In this document: in pieces, positions 53,581-64,000 of the stretch
How positions within the stretch are numbered: position 1 is the stretch's first letter
How the letters are laid out: every line of letters begins with the position of its first letter
NCBI RefSeq assembly: GCF_001661075.1
Contig: NZ_CP014870.1
Coordinates: forward strand, 6,725,501-6,789,500
Origin: Pseudomonas silesiensis
Lineage (GTDB): Bacteria; Pseudomonadota; Gammaproteobacteria; Pseudomonadales; Pseudomonadaceae
Length of the DNA: 64,000 nucleotides
Direction of reading: 5' to 3'
Notes under the pieces: generated by a model
Seen by the model: the letters and a program-made list of their open reading frames with translations, nothing else
What the model was told of the DNA's origin: nothing
Database searches by the model: none
Program-made: the position numbers and the translations under genes

Positions 53581-54954
53581 TCAGAAGAAGCTGAGTCCCA
53601 CATGAAACAGCTTTTCCACATCCCGAATATGCTTCTTATCCACAAGAAACAGAATCACATGATCGCCCGCCGCGATCACGGTGTTGTCGTGGGCGATGAT
53701 CACCTCTTCGTCGCGAATGATCGCGCCGATGGTGGTCCCTGGCGGCAGGCCGATGTTCTCGATGGATTTACCGATGACTTTGCTCGACTTCTCATCGCCG
53801 TGGGCAATGGCCTCGATGGCCTCCGCCGCGCCGCGCCGCAATGAGTGCACGCTGACAATATCGCCGCGCCGCACATGGGCCAGCAACGTACCGATAGTCG
53901 CCAGTTGCGGGCTGATGGCGATGTCGATGTCGCCGCCCTGGATCAGGTCGACATACGCCGGGTTGTTGATGATCGTCATCACCTTCTTCGCGCCCAGGCG
54001 CTTGGCCAGCAAGGACGACATGATGTTGGCTTCGTCGTCGTTGGTCAGAGCGAGAAACAGATCGGCGTCGGCGATGTTCTCTTCCAGCAGCAGATCCCGA
54101 TCCGAAGCGCTGCCCTGCAGCACCACGGTGCTGTCGAGGGTGTCCGAAAGATGACGGCAGCGCGTCGGGTTCATCTCGATGATCTTCACCTGGTAACGGC
54201 TTTCGATGGCCTCCGCCAGGCGTTCACCGATCTGCCCGCCGCCAGCGATGACAATGCGCTTGTAGCTCTCATCGAGGCGGCGCATTTCACTCATCACTGC
54301 GCGAATATTCGCCTTGGCCGCGATGAAAAATACTTCGTCGTCTGCCTCGATCACCGTATCGCCCTGGGGCAGGATGGGTCGGTCACGGCGGAAAATTGCC
54401 GCGACCCGGGTTTCTACATTCGGCATGTGCTCGCGCAATTGCCGCAGTTGCTGGCCCACCAGCGGACCACCGTAGTAAGCCTTGACGGCCACTAGCTGGG
54501 CTTTGCCCTCGGCGAAATCGATCACCTGCAATGCGCCTGGATGCTGGATCAGGCGCTTGATGTAGTTGGTGACCACTTGCTCCGGACTGATCAGCACGTC
54601 CACCGGAATCGCTTCGTTGTCGAACAGATCATTGCGCGTCAGGTAAGCCGCTTCGCGGACCCGGGCAATCTTGGTCGGCGTGTGGAACAGGGTGTGGGCG
54701 ACCTGACAGGCCACCATGTTGGTTTCATCGCTGTTGGTCACGGCCACCAACATGTCGGCGTCGTCTGCGCCAGCCTGGCGCAGAACGGTCGGGAGCGAGC
54801 CGCGCCCCTGCACCGTGCGGATGTCCAGCCGGTCGCCGAGGTCGCGCAGTCGATCGCCGTCGGTGTCGACGACCGTGATGTCATTGGCCTCGCTGGCCAA
54901 GTGTTCCGCCAGCGAACCGCCGACCTGCCCTGCACCTAGGATGATGATTTTCAT
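53581..54954 (-). CDS. trkA: Trk potassium uptake regulatory protein TrkA
   Basis: The 457-residue cytoplasmic gating subunit has two NAD-binding RCK domains ([14 protein letters not shown] at the N-terminus and [14 protein letters not shown] near 235), each followed by a TrkA-C domain. It controls TrkH/G K+ transporters, which are not in this window. It follows rsmB by 23 bases. Confidence 0.97.
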   Translation of the reverse strand: MKIIILGAGQVGGSLAEHLASEANDITVVDTDGDRLRDLGDRLDIRTVQGRGSLPTVLRQAGADDADMLVAVTNSDETNMVACQVAHTLFHTPTKIARVREAAYLTRNDLFDNEAIPVDVLISPEQVVTNYIKRLIQHPGALQVIDFAEGKAQLVAVKAYYGGPLVGQQLRQLREHMPNVETRVAAIFRRDRPILPQGDTVIEADDEVFFIAAKANIRAVMSEMRRLDESYKRIVIAGGGQIGERLAEAIESRYQVKIIEMNPTRCRHLSDTLDSTVVLQGSASDRDLLLEENIADADLFLALTNDDEANIMSSLLAKRLGAKKVMTIINNPAYVDLIQGGDIDIAISPQLATIGTLLAHVRRGDIVSVHSLRRGAAEAIEAIAHGDEKSSKVIGKSIENIGLPPGTTIGAIIRDEEVIIAHDNTVIAAGDHVILFLVDKKHIRDVEKLFHVGLSFF

Positions 54955-54977
54955 CCAGTCACTCCCTTAAAACCCGG

Positions 54978-56288
54978 TTAACCGCGCGCGGCGGCGATCT
55001 TGATCAGCTTGGCGTAGTAGAACCCGTCGTGGCCGCCTTCCTGGGCCAGCAACTGGCGACCATGGGGCTGCTTGATGCCGGCCGTGGTGGCGAGGTCCAG
55101 CTCACGGGCGCCCGGCGTGCGGGCGAGGAAGGCCTCGATGACTTCGGTATTCTCGGTCGGCAACGTGGAACAGGTGGCGTAAAGCAGGATCCCGCCGACC
55201 TCCAGAGTTATCCACATGGCATCAAGCAATTCACCTTGCAACAATGCAAGTGCGGCGATGTCATCCGGCTGGCGGGTCAGCTTGATGTCCGGGTGACGGC
55301 GGATCACACCGGTGGCCGAGCACGGCGCATCCAGCAGAATACGCTGGAACGGTTTGCCGTCCCACCAGGTCGCGGTGTCGCGGCCGTCGGCGGCGATCAG
55401 TTCGGCGCTCAGGCCCAGGCGTGCAAGGTTTTCGCGCACCCGCACCAGGCGCTTGGCTTCCAGGTCCACGGCGACGACGCCGGCCAATGCCGGTTCGGCT
55501 TCAAGGATGTGGCAGGTCTTGCCACCCGGTGCGCAGCAGGCGTCCAGCACCCGTTGACCCGGCGCCAGGTCGAGCAGATCGGCTGCCAGCTGTGCCGCTT
55601 CGTCCTGCACGCTGATCCAGCCTTCGGCAAAACCCGGCAGGCTGCGCACGTCGGCTGCGGCGTCGAGGATGATGCCATCCTGACTATAGATGCACGGCGT
55701 GGCAGCGATGCCGGCTTCGCCCAGCAACCCCAGGTAGGCGTCGCGTGCGTGATGGCGACGGTTGACCCGCAGAATCATCGGCGGGTGCGCATTGTTTGCC
55801 GCACAGATGGCTTCCCATTGCTCAGGCCAGAAAGCCTTCAGGGATTTTTGCAGCCAGCGCGGGTGAGCGGTACGCACCACCGGATCGTGTTCCAGTTCGG
55901 CAAGCAACGCTTCGCTTTCCCGTTGGGCGCGGCGTAAAACAGCATTCAGCAGCGCCTTGGCCCAGGGCTTTTTCAGCTTGTCGGCGCAACCGACAGTTTC
56001 GCCAATGGCGGCGTGGGCCGGCACCCGGGTATAGAGCAGCTGGTAGAGGCCGACCAGCAGCAATGCTTCGACATCGGCGTCCGCTGCCTTGAACGGTTTT
56101 TGCAACAACTTCGCCGCCAGCGCCGACAAACGCGGCTGCCAGCGGGCGGTGCCGAACGCCAGGTCCTGGGTGAAGCCGCGATCACGGTCTTCGACCTTGT
56201 CCATTTGTGTCGGCAGAGAACTGTTGAGAGAGGCTTTTCCGTTAAGAACAGCAGCCAGTGCCTTGGCGGCGGCCAGACGCGGATTCAT
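54978..56288 (-). CDS. rsmB: 16S rRNA (cytosine-C5) methyltransferase B
   Basis: RsmB (Sun/Fmu) methylates C967 of 16S rRNA. The 436-residue protein has an N-terminal NusB-like domain and SAM motifs [28 protein letters not shown] and YATCST with the two catalytic cysteines. ATG 56288 overlaps the fmt stop (ATGA). Confidence 0.97.
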   Translation of the reverse strand: MNPRLAAAKALAAVLNGKASLNSSLPTQMDKVEDRDRGFTQDLAFGTARWQPRLSALAAKLLQKPFKAADADVEALLLVGLYQLLYTRVPAHAAIGETVGCADKLKKPWAKALLNAVLRRAQRESEALLAELEHDPVVRTAHPRWLQKSLKAFWPEQWEAICAANNAHPPMILRVNRRHHARDAYLGLLGEAGIAATPCIYSQDGIILDAAADVRSLPGFAEGWISVQDEAAQLAADLLDLAPGQRVLDACCAPGGKTCHILEAEPALAGVVAVDLEAKRLVRVRENLARLGLSAELIAADGRDTATWWDGKPFQRILLDAPCSATGVIRRHPDIKLTRQPDDIAALALLQGELLDAMWITLEVGGILLYATCSTLPTENTEVIEAFLARTPGARELDLATTAGIKQPHGRQLLAQEGGHDGFYYAKLIKIAAARG

Positions 56289-57244
56289 TGAACGTCCGCC
56301 GTTTGACCGAGGACGGTGCCGACGGCGAACTTCTCCCGACGGCTGTTGAACAGGTCGCTGAAGTTCAGCGCTTTGCCGCCGGGCAATTGCAGACGGGTCA
56401 GACACAAAGCCTGTGCGCCGCAAGCGACGATCAAGCCGTCTTTGCTGGCGCCGAGGATTTCTCCGGGAGCGCCCTGCCCTTCAGTCAGGCTCGCCGCCAG
56501 GACTTTCAGTGCCTCGCCATTGAGCGTGCTGTGGCAGATCGGCCACGGATTGAAGGCGCGGACCAGGCGTTCCAGCTCAACCGCCGGGCGACTCCAGTCG
56601 ATGCGCGCTTCGTCCTTGTTCAGTTTGTGCGCGTAGGTGGCGAGGCTGTCGTCCTGAACTTCGCCGTCCAGCGTGCCTGCAGCGAGCGCCGCAATCGCCT
56701 GGACCACAGCGGGCGGGCCCATTTCTGCCAGACGGTCATGAAGGCTTCCGCCGGTGTCTTCACCGGTGATCGGCGTAGTGACTTTGAGCAGCATTGGCCC
56801 GGTATCGAGGCCGGCTTCCATGCGCATCACGGTCACGCCGCTTTCGCTGTCACCGGCTTCGACGGCGCGCTGGATCGGTGCCGCACCGCGCCAGCGTGGC
56901 AGCAGGGAGGCGTGGCTGTTGATGCAACCCAGGCGCGGGATATCCAGTACCACCTGTGGCAGGATCAGGCCGTAGGCGACCACCACCAGCAAGTCCGGCT
57001 TCAACGCAGCCAGTTCGGCCTGGGCGTCTTCGTTGCGCAGGGTCGGCGGCTGCAGCACCGGGAGATGGTGTTCCAGAGCCAGCTGTTTGACCGGGCTTGG
57101 CATCAGCTTTTGCCCACGGCCCGCCGGACGGTCCGGCTGGGTGTAGACCGCAACGATCTCGTAAGGGCTGTCGAGCAGGGCCTTGAGGTGTTCGGCGGCG
57201 AATTCCGGGGTGCCGGCAAAGACAATGCGCAGTGGCTCAGTCAT
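56285..57244 (-). CDS. fmt: Methionyl-tRNA formyltransferase
   Basis: The 319-residue enzyme formylates initiator Met-tRNA. It has [12 protein letters not shown] at the N-terminus and the folate/catalytic region [23 protein letters not shown] 57244 is the family start. It is between def and rsmB, the usual def-fmt-rsmB order. Confidence 0.97.
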   Translation of the reverse strand: MTEPLRIVFAGTPEFAAEHLKALLDSPYEIVAVYTQPDRPAGRGQKLMPSPVKQLALEHHLPVLQPPTLRNEDAQAELAALKPDLLVVVAYGLILPQVVLDIPRLGCINSHASLLPRWRGAAPIQRAVEAGDSESGVTVMRMEAGLDTGPMLLKVTTPITGEDTGGSLHDRLAEMGPPAVVQAIAALAAGTLDGEVQDDSLATYAHKLNKDEARIDWSRPAVELERLVRAFNPWPICHSTLNGEALKVLAASLTEGQGAPGEILGASKDGLIVACGAQALCLTRLQLPGGKALNFSDLFNSRREKFAVGTVLGQTADVQ

Positions 57245-57265
57245 GGGAGCGATCTCTGAAAAGAA

Positions 57266-57289
57266 AAAGGCTTGCCGCAGCAAGCCTTT
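57266..57289 (-). terminator. Hairpin between def and fmt
   Basis: AAAGGCTTG and CAAGCCTTT form a perfect stem with a 6-base loop, followed on the minus strand by TTCTTTTC. It may be a partial terminator downstream of def. Confidence 0.65.
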
Positions 57290-57301
57290 GGAAGAAGGGC
57301 A

Positions 57302-57808
57302 TCAAGCGTTCTGGCGATGGAGCTTTTCCAGTTTCTTCTTGATTCGGTCGCGTTTGAGCGTGGACAGGTAGTCGACGAACAATTTACCGTTGAGGTGGTC
57401 GCATTCATGCTGGATGCACACGGCGAGCAGGCCTTCGGCGATCAGTTCGTAAGGCTGGCCGTCGCGGTCCAGGGCCTTGACCTTGACCTTCTGCGGGCGA
57501 TCGACGTTTTCGTAGAAGCCCGGCACCGAGAGGCAACCTTCCTGATATTGTTCCATCTCGTCGGTCAGGGTTTCGAACTCGGGGTTGATGAACACCCGCG
57601 GTTCGCTGCGGTCTTCGGAGAGGTCCATGACGACGATACGTTTATGCACGTTGACCTGGGTCGCGGCGAGGCCGATGCCTGGCGCTTCATACATTGTTTC
57701 AAACATATCGTCGACCAACTGACGCACTTCGTCGTCCACTACGGCCACTGGTTTGGCGATAGTGCGCAGGCGCGAATCGGGAAATTCGAGGATGTCTAAA
57801 ATGGCCAT
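57302..57808 (-). CDS. def: Peptide deformylase
   Basis: The 168-residue metalloenzyme removes N-formyl from new proteins. It has the three motifs [16 protein letters not shown] and QHECDHLNG, giving the Cys and two His metal ligands. ATG 57808 is the family start. It is divergent from the LysM gene at 57975. Confidence 0.97.
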   Translation of the reverse strand: MAILDILEFPDSRLRTIAKPVAVVDDEVRQLVDDMFETMYEAPGIGLAATQVNVHKRIVVMDLSEDRSEPRVFINPEFETLTDEMEQYQEGCLSVPGFYENVDRPQKVKVKALDRDGQPYELIAEGLLAVCIQHECDHLNGKLFVDYLSTLKRDRIKKKLEKLHRQNA

Positions 57809-57974
57809 AAGCTCAATTGCTGCACGTGTGAGGTAAAGTCGGGTCGATGGCCTGGCGGGTCCGAAGATGCCGGCTACCGTTGTAAAACGTAGCTCCCTTG
57901 CATAAGCAAGCCGGGAGCGAGCCACGAGGGCTCTGGCGTTTCACGCGAACGCACATAATAAAGGGATTCACCGC

Positions 57975-59000
57975 ATGAGGAAATCACTACTCGCCTTGCT
58001 CCTTCTGGCCTCGGCCGGTTTTGCGCATGGGCAAGTGCAACTCAGGGAAGGTTTTCCACAGCAATACACGGTTGTCACGGGGGACACACTCTGGGACATA
58101 TCGGGAAAATACCTGCGTGAGCCGTGGAAATGGCCCGAGCTCTGGCAGGCCAATCCGCAGATCGAGAACCCCAATCTGATCTATCCCGGCGACACGCTGT
58201 CGCTGGTCTACGTCAACGGTCAGCCGCGCCTGACCCTCAATCGCGGTGCTTCCCGGGGCACTATCAAGCTCTCTCCCCGCATCCGCAGAAGTCCGGTGGC
58301 CGACGCCATCCCGAGCATTCCACTGCAAGCGATCAACAGCTTTCTGCTGAGCAACCGCATCGTCGACAAGGTCGAGGACTTCGACAAGGCGCCGTATATC
58401 GTCGCAGGCGATGCCGAGCGGGTGCTCAGTGGCACCGGTGACCGCATCTTCGCCCGCGGGCACTTCGACCCGGATCAGCCGGTCTACGGCATTTTCCGTC
58501 AGGGCAAGGTCTATACCGACCCCCAGAGCCAGGAGTTCCTGGGAATCAATGCCGACGATATCGGCAGTGGCGAGATTGTGGCCACCGAAGATGACGTCGC
58601 CACCCTGGCGCTGCAACGCACTACACAGGAAGTACGGCTCGGCGATCGCTTGTTCAGCAGCGAAGAGCGATCCATCAACTCGACCTTCATGCCCGGTTCG
58701 CCTGAAACCGAAATCAACGGCTTGATCATCGACGTGCCGCGCGGGGTTACCCAGATTGGTGCAATGGATGTAGTCACGCTGAATAAGGGCCAACGCGATG
58801 GGCTCGCCGAAGGCAATGTGCTGGTGGTGATGAAAACCGGCGAAACGGTACGGGACCGGATCACCGGTCAACCGGTGAAGATTCCCGATGAGCGTGCGGG
58901 TCTGCTGATGGTGTTCCGTACTTATGACAAGCTCAGCTACGGGCTGGTACTCAATGCTTCGCGCTCGCTGGCGGTGATGGACAAGGTACGAAATCCGTAA
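57975..59000 (+). CDS. LysM-domain periplasmic protein
   Basis: The 341-residue protein has a signal peptide (MRKSLLALLLLASAGFAHG) and a LysM peptidoglycan-binding domain (YTVVTGDTLWDISGKYLREPWKWPELWQAN...IYPGDTL). The rest is a conserved C-terminal region of unknown role. It is divergent from def and precedes dprA, its usual place in Pseudomonas. Confidence 0.9.
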   Translation: MRKSLLALLLLASAGFAHGQVQLREGFPQQYTVVTGDTLWDISGKYLREPWKWPELWQANPQIENPNLIYPGDTLSLVYVNGQPRLTLNRGASRGTIKLSPRIRRSPVADAIPSIPLQAINSFLLSNRIVDKVEDFDKAPYIVAGDAERVLSGTGDRIFARGHFDPDQPVYGIFRQGKVYTDPQSQEFLGINADDIGSGEIVATEDDVATLALQRTTQEVRLGDRLFSSEERSINSTFMPGSPETEINGLIIDVPRGVTQIGAMDVVTLNKGQRDGLAEGNVLVVMKTGETVRDRITGQPVKIPDERAGLLMVFRTYDKLSYGLVLNASRSLAVMDKVRNP

Positions 59001-59080
59001 GCAGGCTCCACAAGTTACCAACAGAGTTATCCACAGCTTGTTCCCGGTTGAACGGGGCTTATAACGATCAAGGATGATCC

Positions 59081-60187
59081 ATGTCGCTACCTGGAATTTC
59101 ACCGGTTTCCCCTGCGGAACTGGAAGCTCGATTACGCCTGCACCGTTTGCCGGAACTCGGCCCTGCGCGTTTCAAGAAATTGCTCGAGGCGTTCGGTTCG
59201 GCGTCTAAAGCCATCAGCGCGCCAGCGAGTGCCTGGCGTGCGCTGGGCCTGCCCCTTGCATGCTCGGAGGCCAGGCGCGCCAGTGAAATTCGCGACGGTG
59301 CCAGCCACGCATTGGCCTGGCTAGAGCGTCCGGGCCAGCATTTGCTGATGTGGGACCAGCCCGACTACCCGGCGTTGCTCGCTGAAATCAGCGATGCGCC
59401 GCCGCTGTTATTCGTCGCAGGCGATCCGGATATTCTGGAAAAGCCGCAGCTGGCGATGGTCGGCAGCCGTCGCGCTTCCCGGCCCGGCATGGACACCGCC
59501 GCCGCGTTTTCCCGGAGCCTGGCGAGTGCCGGTTTTGTCATCACCAGCGGCCTGGCTCTCGGAATTGACGCCGCTGCGCATCAGGCGGCAATGGACGTGG
59601 GCGGGCGAACGGTCGGGGTACTTGGCACGGGACTTGAAAAGTTTTATCCACAGCGCAATCGAAGGCTGGCCGAGGCCATGATTGCATCGGGGAGCGCAGT
59701 GCTTTCGGAGTTCCCGCTGGACGCCGGACCTACCGCCAGCAACTTCCCTCGGCGCAACCGCATCATCAGTGGTTTGTCACTCGGGGTACTGGTGGTCGAG
59801 GCGAGTGTTGCCAGCGGTTCGTTGATCACCGCGAGGCTGGCGGCGGAGCAAGGTCGAGAGGTTTATGCGATTCCCGGGTCGATTCATCATCCCGGCGCGC
59901 GGGGTTGTCATCAATTGATCCGCGACGGGGCGGTGTTGGTGGAAACCATCGAGCATATCCTCGAAGCCTTGCGCGGCTGGCAACGGTTACCGTTATCCAC
60001 CGAGACGCCCTCGACTTCTGCAGTGCATCCGCTGCTTATGCTGCTCCACGCGGCACCCCACACCAGTGAGGCGCTGGCAGACGCCAGCGGCTGGGCGTTG
60101 CCGAAAGTGCTGGTGGCGCTGACGGAACTGGAGATGGAGGGGTGTGCGGTTTGCGAAAGCGGGCGCTGGTTTGCGCGGGTGAGCTAG
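59081..60187 (+). CDS. dprA: DNA-processing protein DprA
   Basis: The 368-residue protein loads RecA on incoming single-stranded DNA in transformation. It has the Rossmann-like core (MVGSRRASRPGMD; TSGLALGIDAAAHQAA; GTGLEKFYPQRNR) and a C-terminal winged-helix-like domain. A DnaA box lies in the coding sequence near 59645. It follows the LysM gene and precedes tsaC. Confidence 0.96.
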   Translation: MSLPGISPVSPAELEARLRLHRLPELGPARFKKLLEAFGSASKAISAPASAWRALGLPLACSEARRASEIRDGASHALAWLERPGQHLLMWDQPDYPALLAEISDAPPLLFVAGDPDILEKPQLAMVGSRRASRPGMDTAAAFSRSLASAGFVITSGLALGIDAAAHQAAMDVGGRTVGVLGTGLEKFYPQRNRRLAEAMIASGSAVLSEFPLDAGPTASNFPRRNRIISGLSLGVLVVEASVASGSLITARLAAEQGREVYAIPGSIHHPGARGCHQLIRDGAVLVETIEHILEALRGWQRLPLSTETPSTSAVHPLLMLLHAAPHTSEALADASGWALPKVLVALTELEMEGCAVCESGRWFARVS

Positions 60188-60241
60188 GTTTTATAATGAA
60201 GAAAGGTAAACTGCGCAGAGCCTTATTCCGGAGAGTTTTTC

Positions 60242-60799
60242 ATGGTCAACAGTTGGCGTGTGCAACAAGCCGCACGAGCCATTCGCGCAGGCGCGGTGAT
60301 TGCCTATCCAACCGAAGCGGTCTGGGGCCTGGGGTGCGACCCGTGGGATGAAGAAGCGGTGGACCGTCTGCTGCTGATCAAGGGACGGTCTGTGGGGAAG
60401 GGCTTGATCCTGGTCGCCGATAACATCCGCCAGTTCGACTTCCTTTTCGAAGATTTCCCTGAGTTGTGGATGGACCGCATGGCCAGCACCTGGCCAGGGC
60501 CGAATACCTGGCTGGTGCCGCATCAGAATCAGTTGCCGCAGTGGATCACGGGTGTGCACGAGACGGTGGCGCTGCGAGTGAGCGATCACCCGCAGGTGCG
60601 GGATTTGTGCGCGTTGGTGGGGCCGCTGGTGTCGACGTCGGCCAACCCACAGGGGCGACCGGCGGCGCGGACGCGGATTCGTATCGAGCAGTATTTCCGG
60701 GGGCAGCTTGATCTGATTCTGGGTGGGAACCTTGGAGGGCGCAAGAATCCGAGTGTTATTCGAGACGTGGCGACTGGCAACGTAATTCGCCCGGATTAA
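60242..60799 (+). CDS. tsaC: Threonylcarbamoyl-AMP synthase, TsaC/Sua5/YrdC family
   Basis: The 185-residue enzyme makes threonylcarbamoyl-AMP for t6A37 of tRNA. It has the family core [28 protein letters not shown] and [14 protein letters not shown] 60242 has GGAGAG upstream. Next to dprA as usual. Confidence 0.96.
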   Translation: MVNSWRVQQAARAIRAGAVIAYPTEAVWGLGCDPWDEEAVDRLLLIKGRSVGKGLILVADNIRQFDFLFEDFPELWMDRMASTWPGPNTWLVPHQNQLPQWITGVHETVALRVSDHPQVRDLCALVGPLVSTSANPQGRPAARTRIRIEQYFRGQLDLILGGNLGGRKNPSVIRDVATGNVIRPD

Positions 60800-60814
60800 A
60801 ACCGCGTTATCGTT

Positions 60815-60878
60815 CTTCGCGGGCAAGCCTCGCTCCTACAGGGTCTAGACCCTGTAGGAGCGAGGCTTGCCCGCGAAG
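60815..60878. repeat. Perfect 64-bp REP palindrome
   Basis: CTTCGCGGGCAAGCCTCGCT and CCTACAGGGTCT are followed directly by their exact reverse complement, without a spacer. It sits between convergent tsaC and qor and could serve as a terminator for both. Confidence 0.95.
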
Positions 60879-60884
60879 AGGCCC

Positions 60885-62956
<2,072 letters not shown>

Positions 62957-62969
62957 ACGAGGAATCCTG

Positions 62970-63791
62970 ATGGATCGCTACGTCGTATTCGGTAACCCGA
63001 TTGGCCACAGCAAGTCGCCGCTGATCCACCGTTTGTTTGCCGAGCAGACCGCGCAACAGCTCGACTACAGCACCTTGCTGGCGCCACTCGACGACTTTTC
63101 TGGTTGCGCCCAGGCATTTTTCCGCGAAGGTCGCGGAGCGAATGTGACGGTGCCGTTCAAGGAAGACGCCTATCGCCTGGCGAACAGTCTGACGGAGCGG
63201 GCGCAACGGGCCGGCGCGGTGAACACCCTGAGCAAATTGGCCGATGGCAGTCTGTTGGGTGACAACACCGATGGCGCCGGACTGGTACGAGACCTGACGG
63301 TCAATGCCGGGTTCAGCCTGAAGGGCAAACGCATCCTGCTGCTGGGTGCCGGTGGCGCGGTGCGTGGGGCGCTGGAGCCGTTGCTGGCCGAACAGCCCGC
63401 GTCGGTGATCATCGCCAACCGCACGGTGGAAAAAGCCGAGTTGCTGGCGGAACTGTTCGCTGACCTGGGGCCGGTGTCGGCCAGTGGTTTCGATTGGTTG
63501 CAGGAGCCGGTGGACTTGATCATCAACGCAACGTCCGCGAGCCTTACCGGCGATGTACCGCCGATTGCCAGCAGTTTGATCGAGCCGGGCAAGACGGTCT
63601 GCTATGACATGATGTACGGCAAGGACCCGACTTCGTTTTGTCGTTGGGCCAGTGAGCATGGCGCGGCGGTGGCGATGGATGGCTTGGGGATGCTCGCCGA
63701 ACAGGCGGCTGAGGCGTTCTTCCTGTGGCGCGGTGTGCGGCCGGATACGGCTCCAGTACTGGCCGAACTGCGCCGCCAGCTTGCGCTGTAA
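62970..63791 (+). CDS. aroE: Shikimate 5-dehydrogenase
   Basis: The 273-residue enzyme reduces 3-dehydroshikimate with NADPH in aromatic amino-acid synthesis. It has [25 protein letters not shown] with the catalytic Lys, NTDGAG and the nucleotide motif [10 protein letters not shown]. Operon with hemF. Confidence 0.98.
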   Translation: MDRYVVFGNPIGHSKSPLIHRLFAEQTAQQLDYSTLLAPLDDFSGCAQAFFREGRGANVTVPFKEDAYRLANSLTERAQRAGAVNTLSKLADGSLLGDNTDGAGLVRDLTVNAGFSLKGKRILLLGAGGAVRGALEPLLAEQPASVIIANRTVEKAELLAELFADLGPVSASGFDWLQEPVDLIINATSASLTGDVPPIASSLIEPGKTVCYDMMYGKDPTSFCRWASEHGAAVAMDGLGMLAEQAAEAFFLWRGVRPDTAPVLAELRRQLAL

Positions 63792-63794
63792 TTA

Positions 63795-63888
63795 CCTGTA
63801 GGAGCGAGGCTTGCCCGCGAATGGGACGCCGCGATGCATCAGGTACACCGCATTATCGTTCTTCGCGGGCAAGCCTCGCTCCTACAGG
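63795..63888. repeat. REP inverted pair after aroE
   Basis: The arms at 63795-63821 and 63862-63888 are exact reverse complements (CCTGTAGGAGCGAGGCTTGC... and its complement) separated by 40 bases. Same arm sequence as at 60815-60878. Confidence 0.93.
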
Positions 63889-63898
63889 GGCGGGGTGT

Positions 63899-64000
63899 TC
63901 AGTCTTCAAACCGGATCGGGCATTTCTCCGCGCCTTCCAGTTTTCTCAACTCCTCCACCACCGGTGGTCGCGCCCCGCGCAGGGTCAGGCTGCGATTCTG
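63899..64000 (-). CDS. 3' end of an unidentified gene at the right edge
   Basis: The minus strand reads 33 codons ending in TGA at 63899-63901: QNRSLTLRGARPPVVEELRK then LEGAEKCPIRFED. The gene starts outside the window. The sequence could be the end of a STAS-type domain of a SulP anion transporter, but that is a weak guess. Confidence 0.45.
   Translation of the reverse strand, partial: QNRSLTLRGARPPVVEELRKLEGAEKCPIRFED

Overview
The window is the chromosomal origin region of a Pseudomonas of the fluorescens group. This rests on the gene order glmS-glmR-glmU-atpCDGAHFEBI-parB-parA-rsmG-mnmG-(island)-mnmE-yidC-yidD-rnpA-rpmH-oriC-dnaA-dnaN-recF-gyrB, on parS sites of the Pseudomonas type (GTTCCACGTGGAAC), and on REP elements with the core GCGGGCAAGCCTCGCTCCTACA. 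Species-level assignment is not possible by eye.

Layout. 1-5.8 kb (minus): a four-gene operon in which every junction is a 4-base overlap: a 652-aa multi-span SPFH protein, a 346-aa SPFH protein with a histidine-rich N-terminus, a 352-aa SPFH protein, and a P1B-type metal ATPase that runs off the left edge. A 19-bp inverted repeat resembling a Zur box sits 31 bases before the first start codon. 5.9-14.4 kb: an Lrp regulator/LysE exporter pair, a TPR-like exported protein with a DUF3142-type lipoprotein, a three-domain flavin/iron-sulfur oxidoreductase with a GST, and a LysR regulator. 14.5-30.4 kb (minus): glmS, glmR, glmU, the full ATP synthase operon, the chromosome partition genes, rsmG and mnmG. 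30.4-33.7 kb: an accessory insert holding DnaA boxes, a decayed second copy of the mnmE 3' end, and a type VI secretion cassette (small ORF, PAAR tip, PGRP-like amidase, putative immunity protein). 33.7-37.6 kb (minus): mnmE, yidC, yidD, rnpA, rpmH. 37.6-38.15 kb: oriC. 38.2-44.4 kb (plus): dnaA, dnaN, recF, gyrB.

44.5-64 kb: a divergent two-component pair, a minus-strand block glyQ-glyS-gmhB-acyltransferase, tag and an LpxL-type acyltransferase, a small TPR protein, trkA-rsmB-fmt-def on the minus strand, and lysM protein-dprA-tsaC, qor, hemF-aroE. REP elements lie at several gene ends in this part.

How it works together: replication initiation (dnaA, oriC, many DnaA boxes), clamp, recombination and gyrase genes lie beside the ParAB segregation system, with three parS sites in the window (two in recF, one 35 kb away at the start of an SPFH gene). 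Ribosome, tRNA-modification and membrane-insertion genes and ATP synthase make up the conserved housekeeping core. The least ordinary parts are the putatively zinc-responsive SPFH/P1B-ATPase operon, the T6SS effector insert beside mnmE, and a regularly spaced DnaA-box array between glmR and glmU.
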